DNA of 11,023 bases from CAMBDR01 sp046597185 (GCA_046597185.1 JBKJLF010000047.1:1-11023), one strand, 5' to 3'. Counted from the first letter of the stretch, positions 1-7,243 are shown. Notes: generated by a model from the letters alone, not told the origin. Translations and numbers: made by a program.

Positions 1-294
1 CGTGACCTGATAAACCACTGCCGCACAGATGGCCACCAGCAGCGACAATAGCGGCAGCAAAATAAGCAAATCCAGCTCAGCGCCGATGAGTTTTTTGGCT
101 CGGGTCATGGGAGGTAAGTTGATAGCGTACAGATCAATAATGATAGGCCTTACCCTAGCACGTAAATTGCGCTCGCGCATCAGTTTTGCAGCAAAAAACA
201 AAAAAAGACGTGGATAAAGCAGCGCCAAATTGACAACAGGTGGTTTTTTACCAAGCAATTTGGCCGCACCCGCTCTTATCGAGCGGTAATTCAT
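1..294 (-). CDS. Partial membrane protein, unrecognised (N-terminal part)
   Basis: An open frame of 98 codons without a stop runs from an ATG at 294 to the left edge on the minus strand. The protein has a basic N-terminus, a hydrophobic stretch around residues 24-37 (LALLYPRLFLFFAA), a basic Arg-rich linker (RERNLRARVRP), then a strong predicted transmembrane helix at about residues 75-95 (LLILLPLLSLLVAICAAVVY). This pattern suggests an inner-membrane protein whose main domain lies beyond the window. I do not recognise the family. Internal ATGs at 181 and 108 are possible starts, and no clear ribosome binding site decides between them. The proposed start is only 15 bp from the T2SF gene start on the other strand, which is tight for divergent promoters, so the true start may be internal. 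The frame could be fortuitous, but it has natural-looking amino-acid composition throughout. Confidence 0.5.
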   Translation of the reverse strand, partial: MNYRSIRAGAAKLLGKKPPVVNLALLYPRLFLFFAAKLMRERNLRARVRPIIIDLYAINLPPMTRAKKLIGAELDLLILLPLLSLLVAICAAVVYQVT

Positions 295-309
295 GGCACA
301 ATGGCATGC

Positions 310-1308
310 ATGAAAAAGACCCCACACCTCCCTCTCCCGTATGCCGTGCGTGCCGATTTATTGCACCATTTGGCGGCCCTGGAACATGCTGGCATTGCAC
401 CATTGCAAGCCTTACCGATGATTAAATTACCCGCCCCCTGGCAAGCGCGGGTGGAGGCAACCCGGCGCGGCATGATGCGCGGGCAAAATATCGCACAAGC
501 AGGTTTGCAAAGTGGTTTGTGGACGCCGCTGGAAGCGGGCCTGTTACAGGCGGCCTTGGCGGCGGGCGACCCCAGCCCCAGTTACCGCCGTTTGGGCGAG
601 CATTATACTGAAAAGGCACAGCAGCTCAAAGCCATGAAGTCACGCTTGATGTTGCCTGCCGTGATGGGCTTGCTTTCCTTGTTTATTTCTCCCTTGCCGC
701 AATTGGTGGCGGGCACCTTGAGTGGCGGCGCGTATTTGTGGCAGGCGCTACGCTCGATTCTGCTGGTGGGTGTCGGGGTAACGGGCATGGTGTATCTGTT
801 TCGGCGTTTTCAAATGCGCCCGCTGGATGCCAAACCGGAAGCGTTGGATCATATTTTATTGGCCTTGCCGCTGTTTGGGCGCATGCATAAACGGCGCAAT
901 TTATGCGACTTTTGGCAAAGTCTGGCCTTGTTGCTGCAAGCGGGTTTGCCCATGTTTGAAGCGCTGCCAGTAGCCTTGCAAAGTGCCAGCAATGTGTTGT
1001 TGCGCATCGAATTGGCTCGTATTTTACCGCGCATGAAAAAAGGGGCTAGCCTGGCCGAAGCCGTGCGTGCCATACCCGCCATTAACGAAGATAGTTTGCT
1101 CGGTCTGGTGCAAGTTGGTGAAGCCTCCGGTAGCTTGCCCGAAATGTTGGCGCGCTATGCCAACGGTGAAAACGCCAGCCTGGCCATGCAGCAGGCGCAG
1201 GTGGCGGAATGGGTGCCACGCATCATCTATGCCATTATTTCTGCGACTATTGCGTATGGCATTATCAAAAGTGGCGCATTCGGCCCGCATGTGCCGGATG
1301 ATCTATAA
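310..1308 (+). CDS. Type II secretion F-family (GspF/PilC-like, T2SF) inner-membrane protein, short form
   Basis: This is probably a platform protein of a type IV pilus, type II secretion or related machine; family members sit in the inner membrane and couple the cytoplasmic ATPase to pilin assembly. Two T2SF repeats are visible (numbering from the alternative ATG at 301). The first is about residues 18-168, with hydrophobic helices at about 116-138 and 149-168. The second is about 183-322 and carries the hallmarks FWQSLALLLQAGLP (204-217) and LVQVGEASGSLPEML (269-283), with a last membrane helix at about 304-322. At about 332-335 aa it is shorter than typical GspF/PilC (about 400 aa), because the N-terminal region before the first repeat is nearly absent. 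I prefer the ATG at 310 (MKKTPHL) over 301 (MACMKKT); neither has a clear Shine-Dalgarno sequence. No ATPase, pilin or secretin gene is next to it, so the machine it serves cannot be named. Confidence 0.85.
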   Translation: MKKTPHLPLPYAVRADLLHHLAALEHAGIAPLQALPMIKLPAPWQARVEATRRGMMRGQNIAQAGLQSGLWTPLEAGLLQAALAAGDPSPSYRRLGEHYTEKAQQLKAMKSRLMLPAVMGLLSLFISPLPQLVAGTLSGGAYLWQALRSILLVGVGVTGMVYLFRRFQMRPLDAKPEALDHILLALPLFGRMHKRRNLCDFWQSLALLLQAGLPMFEALPVALQSASNVLLRIELARILPRMKKGASLAEAVRAIPAINEDSLLGLVQVGEASGSLPEMLARYANGENASLAMQQAQVAEWVPRIIYAIISATIAYGIIKSGAFGPHVPDDL

Positions 1309-1326
1309 ACTGAGTTGTAAAATACC

Positions 1327-2622
1327 TTATAAAAAATTCATGCGTTTGGCTTCTGCAGTGAGTTCTTCACGAAATTGCGGGTGAGCAATGGCGATTAATT
1401 CCTTGGTGCGCTGGCGATTGGTTTTACCGCGCAATTGCGCTACCCCATATTCGGTGATGATGTAATTGACATCGTTTTTGCCTACCGTGATATGCGAACC
1501 CTGGGTAATCATCGGCTGAATGCGTGAAATGGTATATTGTTTGGCGGTGGAAGGCAGCACAATAAAAGATTTACCGCCATACGATCGGTTGGCGGCGCGG
1601 ACAAAATCGGTTTGCCCGCCTGAACCGGAATAGGGGGTCTGGCCCAAGCTTTCCGAGGCGCATTGACCTAAAAAATCGACCTGCAAAGAGGCATTGATGG
1701 AGATTAATTTATCATTTTGCCCGGCACTATACGGATCATTGGTAAAGCCGACCGGATGCATTTCCAGCATCGGGTTGCGATGCATGAACTGGTACAGTTT
1801 TTTGGAACCTAGCGCAAAGGTGGCGATCATCTTGCCGCGATTGAAATTTTTGCGGCGGTTGGTAATGGCCCCGCTTTCCACCAGACGCAAAATGCCATCG
1901 CCTATCATTTCGGTATGAATCCCCAAGTCGCGCTTCTCAGTCAATTGCATCGCCACCGCATCGGGAATGCCGCCATAACCGATTTGCAGGGTCGAGCCAT
2001 CCTCGATCAAGTCCGCCACGTATTTGGCAATCGCTTCTTGTACCGGGCCAATTTGCGGCAGGCCGACTTCAAAAATCGGATCATCGTTTTCAATCAAGGC
2101 TGAAATTTGCGAGATATGGATATGGCAGTTGCCATGTGCATACGGCACATTCGGGTTCACTTCCAGCACCACATCGCGCGCTTTGGCCATGGCGGCCATG
2201 GTGTAATCGGTGGCCAGACTGATCGAAAAATAGCCGTTTTCATCCATCGGCGAAGCCAGCGTAAACACCACATCGCAGGGAATATAATCGCGCTCGATCA
2301 GGCTGGGCATTTCAGAAAAATAATTTGGAATGAATTCAACCCAGCCAGCTTGCCCACCCGCGCGCGCATGCGGCCCCAAAAACAGCGCCACATGGCGCAC
2401 GTGTTCAATGGTTTCGGGGTCCAGATAGCCATGTTTGCGCATGCATAATAATTGCACTGCCTTGACATCATGAAAACGGCGGCGCTGCTCCGAGAGTGCG
2501 GCCAGTAGCGTGGGCGGTTCGCCTGCCGCCGTAGGAATGATGATGTGGTCGCCATCTTTCACCCAATCCATGGCATCTGCTGCGCTGACACGCTTACTCT
2601 TGTACATTTCCTGGGCTGACAT
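1327..2622 (-). CDS. Acetyl-CoA hydrolase/transferase family protein (4-hydroxybutyrate/butyrate CoA-transferase-like)
   Basis: This is a family I type CoA-transferase-fold enzyme of 431 aa, cytosolic, expected to move CoA between an acyl-CoA and a carboxylate such as acetate (relatives AbfT/Cat2, butyryl-CoA:acetate transferase). The N-terminal half has VKDGDHIIIP and the substrate-loop segment LASPMDENGYFS (about 122-133). The C-terminal half has IGYGGIPDAV (214-223), then HTEMIGDG, where Glu238 occupies the position of the catalytic glutamate of the 4-hydroxybutyrate CoA-transferase family. The glycine-rich SGSGGQTDFVRAA (332-344) and EYGVAQLRGK (391-400) are also typical. Full length. The ATG at 2622 has an AAAGGTG Shine-Dalgarno about 7 nt upstream. 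It ends 18 bp from the convergent T2SF gene. The exact acyl substrate cannot be read from the sequence; hydrolase activity is an alternative. Confidence 0.9.
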   Translation of the reverse strand: MSAQEMYKSKRVSAADAMDWVKDGDHIIIPTAAGEPPTLLAALSEQRRRFHDVKAVQLLCMRKHGYLDPETIEHVRHVALFLGPHARAGGQAGWVEFIPNYFSEMPSLIERDYIPCDVVFTLASPMDENGYFSISLATDYTMAAMAKARDVVLEVNPNVPYAHGNCHIHISQISALIENDDPIFEVGLPQIGPVQEAIAKYVADLIEDGSTLQIGYGGIPDAVAMQLTEKRDLGIHTEMIGDGILRLVESGAITNRRKNFNRGKMIATFALGSKKLYQFMHRNPMLEMHPVGFTNDPYSAGQNDKLISINASLQVDFLGQCASESLGQTPYSGSGGQTDFVRAANRSYGGKSFIVLPSTAKQYTISRIQPMITQGSHITVGKNDVNYIITEYGVAQLRGKTNRQRTKELIAIAHPQFREELTAEAKRMNFL

Positions 2623-2677
2623 AAAACACCTTTGCGCTGGTCATTGATGTCGTCAGTATAGGCGCATCATTGCGATT

Positions 2678-2703
2678 TGGCTGTTGGTTTGCCAATCCAG
2701 CCA
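2678..2703. other. Intergenic inverted repeat (hairpin or operator)
   Basis: TGGCTG (2678-2683) and CAGCCA (2698-2703) form a perfect inverted repeat, with TTGG/CCAA (2684-2687/2692-2695) nested inside it and one 2-nt bulge. It lies in the 138-bp gap between the antiporter gene and the downstream CoA-transferase gene, both on the minus strand. On that strand the hairpin is preceded, not followed, by a T run, so it is not a textbook terminator. It may be an operator or a leader structure for the CoA-transferase gene. Confidence 0.35.
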
Positions 2704-2760
2704 GAAAAATTGGCTTCTGTGTGGCAAATTTGCGGCTTTTAAGATGACGCTGATGCCATT

Positions 2761-4035
2761 TTATATCAGATCAATAATTAATAGACATGATGCAACGACG
2801 GTGGGCAAAGCCGCCCCCATCAGTAATTCGAGTGCGCCAATCGATTCATCCTGAAAACCGCGCTTAAGCAGGGCTGCACCTGCCGGGTTAGGCGCGTTGG
2901 CAATCACGGTTAAACCACCGCCCGCCACCGAACCTGCGACCAACATAATTTTGGCTTGGTCGGACAAACCGGTAATCAGGGAGCCGAGATAGGTGAGGGC
3001 GGCATTATCGGTAATGGCGGTGAGTGCGGTGGCACCGAGAAACAAGGCTCCCGGTTTTAAGCTCGAAATAATCGGTTGCAACCACCATTGTTGCATGCCG
3101 CCAATCACGACCAAGCCTGCCAGAAAAAAGCTCACCAATAAGCCTTCTTTTAAAATGAGGGGGTCTTGATGCTTGTCGTAAGCTTGGGTATAACCGAGGA
3201 AAAATAAAAATAAACCAATAAATAAGACTGGATGATGCGCCAAAGCGACCACCAGACCCAGAAAAAATAAGTGAATGAATGACACCAATAATGGTACGGC
3301 AGGGCGCGTTTCTACGGTCTGCTCAATCAGTTGTTTGCGTAGCAAATAGCTAATGACAGTGGCATTGATCACGGTGGCGATGATGGCTTTCCAGCCCAAA
3401 TTAAAAAACAGAAAGCTGCTATCCCAGCCCCAGGTATGCGCCACCATTAGCACGGGCGGGGCGGCATACGAGGTTAAGGTGCCGCCAATCGAAATATTCA
3501 CAAACAAAACGCCGAGCGCACCATATTTTAAGTGCTCGCTCACTTCCGGGCGAAATACCAGCGGTGCGAGGGTGAGTGCGGCCAGCGTCATGGCGGCAGG
3601 TTCGGTAATGAGCGAACCGATCAAGGGTATGACGCCAAAACCCAACCAAACCTGGATCAAGTTACTGGGGATGCGGAAAATACGGGCCAATATGCGCGCC
3701 AGCAGGTGGACGCTACGGCCGACTACATTGAGCACCGGGCGCGAAGCGGCAATCACCATTACCACAAATACGAAGAGCGGTTCGGTAAATTTACGCGATT
3801 CGGCATAATCGATGGCTTGTTGCGTGCCACCGCTGAAGGCCATCAAACAAATCAAAATAAAGGCCCAAAAGCCAAACACCACTTCCACTTCGCCCAATAA
3901 ATGATACAAACCGGCATGCCGTGGGTAACGATGGGCCAGGATCAAAAAATATTTGGCACTGAAGGTATGCAATAAAGCCAGGGCAAATAGCACTGCGCCA
4001 ATGATTTGTATCGTTGAGGGTGACATGTTGAACAT
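2761..4035 (-). CDS. Putative Na+/H+ antiporter (large polytopic membrane protein)
   Basis: Predicted cation/proton antiporter of the inner membrane, about 424-435 aa with roughly 10-12 hydrophobic segments spread over the whole length. It resembles the 'putative Na+/H+ antiporter' family (the PF07399-type group common in proteobacteria). Notable conserved-looking polar-in-membrane motifs are SLITEPAAMTLAALTLAP, ISIGGTLTSYAAPP, TALTAITDNAALTYLGSL and VIANAPNPAGAALL. The acidic and Asn/Pro residues in these re-entrant-like segments are plausible ion sites, which is inference from the NhaD/CitM-like pattern. The reading frame extends to a TTG at 4068, but an ATG at 4035 (MFNMSPSTIQ) or at 4026 (MSPSTIQ) is a more likely start; none has a strong Shine-Dalgarno. 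The CoA-transferase gene lies 138 bp downstream on the same strand, so co-transcription is possible but unproven. Transported ion not determined. Confidence 0.85.
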   Translation of the reverse strand: MFNMSPSTIQIIGAVLFALALLHTFSAKYFLILAHRYPRHAGLYHLLGEVEVVFGFWAFILICLMAFSGGTQQAIDYAESRKFTEPLFVFVVMVIAASRPVLNVVGRSVHLLARILARIFRIPSNLIQVWLGFGVIPLIGSLITEPAAMTLAALTLAPLVFRPEVSEHLKYGALGVLFVNISIGGTLTSYAAPPVLMVAHTWGWDSSFLFFNLGWKAIIATVINATVISYLLRKQLIEQTVETRPAVPLLVSFIHLFFLGLVVALAHHPVLFIGLFLFFLGYTQAYDKHQDPLILKEGLLVSFFLAGLVVIGGMQQWWLQPIISSLKPGALFLGATALTAITDNAALTYLGSLITGLSDQAKIMLVAGSVAGGGLTVIANAPNPAGAALLKRGFQDESIGALELLMGAALPTVVASCLLIIDLI

Positions 4036-4096
4036 AGCGGCTTGGGGGCGGTTTAAATGTTCTGGCAATAATAAGCGATTTTTGCGCAGAAACGGT

Positions 4097-4115
4097 TTAT
4101 TTCGTTGGGAAATAA
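4097..4115. other. Inverted repeat TTATTT-N7-AAATAA upstream of the antiporter gene
   Basis: A perfect 6-bp inverted repeat with a 7-bp spacer lies about 62 bp upstream of the preferred antiporter start, between the antiporter and imuA genes. It could be a regulator site for the antiporter; AT-rich chance palindromes of this size are common, so this is tentative. Confidence 0.2.
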
Positions 4116-4175
4116 CAGCAACTTTGGCATGACAACATCATGCGCCATGCTGTAAAAAAGTCGTCAGAAAAAAGT

Positions 4176-4203
4176 TTGCGTGGCGCAAAATTCGTAGTAC
4201 TGT
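4176..4203 (+). promoter_or_regulatory. Candidate imuAB promoter
   Basis: TTGCGT (4176-4181) and TACTGT (4198-4203), separated by 16 bp, make a plausible sigma-70 promoter. The -10 element overlaps the left half of the LexA box, so LexA binding would block RNA polymerase, the arrangement expected for an SOS gene. A small perfect hairpin, TTTGCG-TGG-CGCAAA, occupies 4175-4189 and overlaps the -35. Read on the minus strand it is followed by a T run and could alternatively act as a terminator on that strand. Confidence 0.45.
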
Positions 4204-4215
4204 TTTTTGATACAG
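4200..4215. promoter_or_regulatory. LexA box (SOS operator) of imuAB
   Basis: CTGT (4200-4203), 8 bp (TTTTTGAT), ACAG (4212-4215) is an exact match to the canonical CTGT-N8-ACAG LexA operator, and the flanking A/T extends the dyad by one base pair. It lies 19 bp upstream of the imuA ATG. The position and the identity of the downstream genes agree with DNA-damage induction of the translesion cassette. Confidence 0.9.
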
Positions 4216-4234
4216 TCAATGCGAGTGAAATATC

Positions 4235-4975
4235 ATGAATGCCGCGAATACCCTGAATGCCCGGATTCAACCCGAAAGCCTACATCCTGCCTTGTGGCTA
4301 GCTTCGCAATTGGCGCGGGCCAATCAACACTGTGTGGATACTGGCTATCCGGTGTTGTCGGCGGAATTGCCCGGTGGTGGTTGGCCAACCGGGTGTTTGA
4401 TTGATTTATTGGTGCAGCAGCCGGGCATTGGTGAATTGCGTTTATTGTACCCGGCCTTGGCCCGGGCCGAGCGTATTGTGTTATTGCAACCGCCGCACAA
4501 GCCACAAATTTTGGGTTTTACGCATTGGGGGCTGGCACCTGAGCGGCTGGTTTGGTTGCGCAGCAAGCATGGGGCCGATGCCTTGTGGGCGGCCGAGCAA
4601 GTATTGCGCAGTGGCTGCTGTAGTGTGTTGTTATTTTGGGCGCAACATGCGCGGCCTGAATCGCTGCGGCGTTTGCATTTGGCGGCGCAGCAGGGCGAAA
4701 CCCTGTTTTGCATGTTGCGCCCGCTGGCCAGTGCGCAAGACGCTTCGCCCGCCGTCTTGCGTTTGGCTTTACGCCCGGCTTTGGGCGGGATCGATTTACA
4801 ATTTATCAAACGACGCGGACCGCAGCGCGATGGGCATTTGTTTTTACCGCTCCAGCCTGCGCCCAATTTTTCATCTACTTCAATAGCTACTCCCATGGAA
4901 CAGCATGCGCCTTTGGATCGCCGTCAACCTGTACCAGTTGCCGCTGGACGTATTTTGCCCGAATTGGTCAGTTGA
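4235..4975 (+). CDS. imuA: ImuA, translesion synthesis-associated RecA/SulA-like protein
   Basis: ImuA is a RecA-superfamily-like accessory of the ImuA-ImuB-DnaE2 mutasome, which copies past DNA lesions during the SOS response. The 246-aa product has the diagnostic ELPGGGWPTG segment (44-53), corresponding to a degenerate Walker A region of ImuA, then GIGELRLL (64-71) and a hydrophobic strand, SVLLFW (130-135), in the Walker B area. The C-terminal 40 residues are Pro-rich and probably disordered. Length fits the family (about 200-260 aa). The ATG at 4235 is 19 bp after the LexA box, with only a weak GAGTGA-type Shine-Dalgarno, and the message would be a short-leader SOS transcript. Its last 71 bp overlap imuB, indicating translational coupling. 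Confidence 0.85.
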   Translation: MNAANTLNARIQPESLHPALWLASQLARANQHCVDTGYPVLSAELPGGGWPTGCLIDLLVQQPGIGELRLLYPALARAERIVLLQPPHKPQILGFTHWGLAPERLVWLRSKHGADALWAAEQVLRSGCCSVLLFWAQHARPESLRRLHLAAQQGETLFCMLRPLASAQDASPAVLRLALRPALGGIDLQFIKRRGPQRDGHLFLPLQPAPNFSSTSIATPMEQHAPLDRRQPVPVAAGRILPELVS

Positions 4976-6479
4976 GTTGCATTCGGTTGCGCACTCAGTT
5001 GCGCACTCAGTTGCGCACTCAGTTGCTCAATCCGGTGCGCAATCAGCAGCCCGGCTAGCGCCTGAATTGGCCATACTGGAGCACGAAAAAGTGCTGGTCG
5101 CCACCCCCGGCGTGCTGGCGCAAGGGGTGCGCCCCGGCATGCGCGCGGCCAGCGTGGCCTTGCTTGCGCCTGATGCGCGGGTGCAATTGCGTGACCCGGC
5201 GCTGGAGCAGCAAGCGGTGCAAGCCTGTGCTTTGGCGCTGTTGCAATACACGCCGCTGGTGGCGCTGGCCGAGCAGGCGACGATTTTGCTCGATGTGGGT
5301 GCCAGCTTGCGCCTGTTTGGGGGCATTCGAGCCTTGCGCCGGCGGGTTGTGGGTAGTTTGCAGCGCCTGGGCTTGTGCGCGCGCATCCGTTACGCGCCCA
5401 CGGCGCGTGGCGCGTGGTTGCTGGCGCAAGCGGGTGGGCCGCATTGTTTGGGTTTGGCGCGGCTGGCGCAGCGGCTGGGGCCATTGCCGGTGGCGCTGCT
5501 GCCATCGCTCAAACCGTATCTGCCCTGGTTGGAAGGGATAGGTTGCACCGATCTGGCGGGCTTACGGCGCTTGCCGCGTGCTGGCTTGCAGCGCCGCTGT
5601 GGTAAAGCCGTGCTGGACATGCTCGATTGCGCCTGGGGCCAAGCGCCGGAATTATTTGAATGGGAGCAGGCCCCGGCCCAGTTTCGCGCCAGGTTTGAAT
5701 TTTCTGAGCGTATCGAACATACCGAAGCCATGAGCTACGCCAGCGCCAGTTTGCTGGCGCAAATGAGTGGTTGGCTGTGCGCGCAGCATGGCATGGTGAG
5801 CGCCATTTGCATCTCGCTGGAGCATGAGCGGGGCCGCTGTGCGTTGCCGCCCACGCGTATTGAGATTGCGCTGGCCGAGCCCACCTGGCAAGAAGTGCAT
5901 TTGCAGCGTTTGTTGAATGAGCGGCTGAACAAAATCAGCTTGATTGCGCCGGTGATGGCGCTGGTGTTGGAGGCGAGCGAAGTTTTGCCGATGGTGGTGC
6001 CCAGCGAGAGTTTATTTCCCGAACCGGGCGGCACGGTGGCTGATTACCAGCGCTTGCTGGAATTGCTAGGGGCGCGCTTGGGGGCGGACAATGTGCAGCA
6101 AGCGCAACTGCGTGCCGACCACAGGCCGGAAGTGGCGAATCAGTGGGTGGCGGTAGACGGTGCGGCTGCAAATAAGGCCGGAAATAAGGCCGGAAATAAA
6201 GCCGGAAATAAGGCGGCCAAGCCCCCCGCGCATTTACCGCGCCCGTGTTGGTTGCTGGAAAAACCGGTGGCTTTGCTGATGCGTGATAATCGGCCGTTTT
6301 ATGGTTCGCCCTTGAAATTGGTATCGCCTGCCGAGCGGATTGAAAGCGGCTGGTGGCAAGGTGGTTTGGTGCTGCGCGATTACTTTGTGGCGCAAGGGCA
6401 GGATAATGCCTATTATTGGATCTATCGGGAGCGGGTGGCGCATGAGCCGCGCTGGTTTTTACATGGTTTGTTTGGTTAG
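4905..6479 (+). CDS. imuB: ImuB, Y-family polymerase-like mutasome hub protein
   Basis: ImuB is a catalytically dead Y-family polymerase relative that links the replication clamp, ImuA and DnaE2. The 524-aa product starts with MRLWIAVNLYQLPLDVF, where active polymerases carry the first metal-binding Asp. The usual Ser-x-Asp-Glu motif is LLDVGASLRLFGG (128-140), with Val131 at the Glu position, so no catalytic acidic set is seen. A helix-hairpin-helix-like segment lies at 211-233. SESLFPEP (367-374) is a candidate clamp-binding peptide. The conserved C-terminal module RDNRPFYGSPLKL...ERIESGWW...RDYFVA...YRER...WFLHGLFG (460-524) is intact. Two 12-bp tandem repeat tracts interrupt it, at residues about 26-47 and 423-438. 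It starts inside imuA with a GGAA about 7 nt upstream. The expected neighbour dnaE2 is absent here. Confidence 0.9.
   Translation: MRLWIAVNLYQLPLDVFCPNWSVELHSVAHSVAHSVAHSVAQSGAQSAARLAPELAILEHEKVLVATPGVLAQGVRPGMRAASVALLAPDARVQLRDPALEQQAVQACALALLQYTPLVALAEQATILLDVGASLRLFGGIRALRRRVVGSLQRLGLCARIRYAPTARGAWLLAQAGGPHCLGLARLAQRLGPLPVALLPSLKPYLPWLEGIGCTDLAGLRRLPRAGLQRRCGKAVLDMLDCAWGQAPELFEWEQAPAQFRARFEFSERIEHTEAMSYASASLLAQMSGWLCAQHGMVSAICISLEHERGRCALPPTRIEIALAEPTWQEVHLQRLLNERLNKISLIAPVMALVLEASEVLPMVVPSESLFPEPGGTVADYQRLLELLGARLGADNVQQAQLRADHRPEVANQWVAVDGAAANKAGNKAGNKAGNKAAKPPAHLPRPCWLLEKPVALLMRDNRPFYGSPLKLVSPAERIESGWWQGGLVLRDYFVAQGQDNAYYWIYRERVAHEPRWFLHGLFG
4986..5045 (+). repeat. 12-bp tandem repeat in the 5' part of imuB
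   Basis: Three perfect copies of GTTGCGCACTCA (4986-5021) are followed by two degenerate copies, GTTGCTCAATCC (5022-5033) and GGTGCGCAATCA (5034-5045). A degenerate unit, GAGTTGCATTCG, precedes them at 4974-4985. The tract encodes (V-A-H-S)n then V-A-Q-S and G-A-Q-S. The period is a multiple of three, so copy-number change would keep the frame. It begins just after the imuA stop codon, between the first strand of ImuB and the conserved ILEHEKVLVATPGV segment. Confidence 0.9.
6171..6218 (+). repeat. 12-bp tandem repeat in the 3' part of imuB
   Basis: AATAAGGCCGGA occurs at 6171-6182 and 6183-6194, AATAAAGCCGGA at 6195-6206, and a degenerate last unit AATAAGGCGGCC at 6207-6218. The product is (N-K-A-G)3 N-K-A-A, a basic flexible linker between the ARLGADNV...RPEVANQW region and the conserved PRPCWLL...FYG C-terminal module. 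In-frame period; likely slippage-prone. Confidence 0.9.
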
Positions 6480-6586
6480 ATTGGGTGTAAAATGCAGGCA
6501 AATTTTGTTTGTCCCTGTTCTTCGCGGTAATCCAGGCAATGCAAGCCGCAAAAGTACAGTGGCCCCCCATTTTGAAGGCTGCTCTG

Positions 6587-7243
6587 ATGACACATTCTGT
6601 TGAAACCAAAAAACTTACCTCTCTCGCTAAATTTATTTTTGCCAGCCGCTGGCTGCAACTGCCACTGTATCTTGGCTTGATATTGGCACAATGTGTTTAC
6701 GTCTTTCATTTTTGGGTTGAACTTGTCGATTTGATTCAAGCGGCGATGGGCAACCAGACTGCACTCAAGCATTTGCTGGAAGCCGTTTCGGTCACGGGCG
6801 CAGACGCGTCCACGGCCATCGGTTCCCATGCTGGATCAGTGACGGCGGCTATTCCGGCAAAACCGCCCAAATTGAACGAAACCACGATCATGCTGGTGGT
6901 ATTGGGCTTGATCGATGTTGTCATGATCTCAAACCTGTTAATCATGGTGATCGTCGGCGGTTACGAAACTTTTGTTTCGCGGCTTGGCTTACAGAGTCAC
7001 CCGGATCAACCGGAATGGTTATCCCATGTCAATGCCACGGTGCTCAAAGTCAAACTGGCGATGGCGATCATTGGTATTTCCTCCATCCATTTGCTCAAGA
7101 CTTTTATCAATGTGAGATCCTATAGTGCGCAAGAATTAATCGCACAAACCGTGATTCATGTCGTGTTCTTGATGTCTGCGTTGGCCATCGCCTATTGTGA
7201 TCAGTTGATGACCCAAACACAGCAAAGCGCCAATAAGCACTGA
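6587..7243 (+). CDS. YqhA-family (UPF0114/TIGR00645) inner-membrane protein
   Basis: Small polytopic membrane protein of unknown function. The sequence aligns by eye with E. coli YqhA: FASRWLQLPLYLGLILA (first membrane helix), LVVLGLIDVVMISNLLIMVIVGGYETFVS (second helix and the G-Y-E-x-F-V-S signature), a DATSLK-equivalent NATVLKVKLAMAIIGISSIHLLKTF segment (third helix), and IHVVFLMSALAIAYCDQL (fourth). The frame is open back to 6509, but the ATG at 6587 (MTHSVETKK) has GAAGG (6574-6578) 8 nt upstream and fits the family N-terminus, giving 218 aa. Between helices 1 and 2 it carries roughly 40 extra residues rich in Ala, Ser, Thr and Gly that E. coli YqhA lacks. It follows imuB by 107 bp, where dnaE2 would commonly be; a functional tie to imuAB is not evident. 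Confidence 0.85.
   Translation: MTHSVETKKLTSLAKFIFASRWLQLPLYLGLILAQCVYVFHFWVELVDLIQAAMGNQTALKHLLEAVSVTGADASTAIGSHAGSVTAAIPAKPPKLNETTIMLVVLGLIDVVMISNLLIMVIVGGYETFVSRLGLQSHPDQPEWLSHVNATVLKVKLAMAIIGISSIHLLKTFINVRSYSAQELIAQTVIHVVFLMSALAIAYCDQLMTQTQQSANKH

Noticed and set aside
4974..5045. Possible CRISPR-like array from regularly spaced repeats in imuB
   Set aside because: The units are 12 bp, directly adjacent without spacers, and in frame with a conserved protein, so this is a coding tandem repeat.
5935..6609. 224-aa open frame on the minus strand opposite imuB
   Set aside because: Low-complexity Pro/Ala/Arg translation antisense to the conserved ImuB C-terminus; a shadow.
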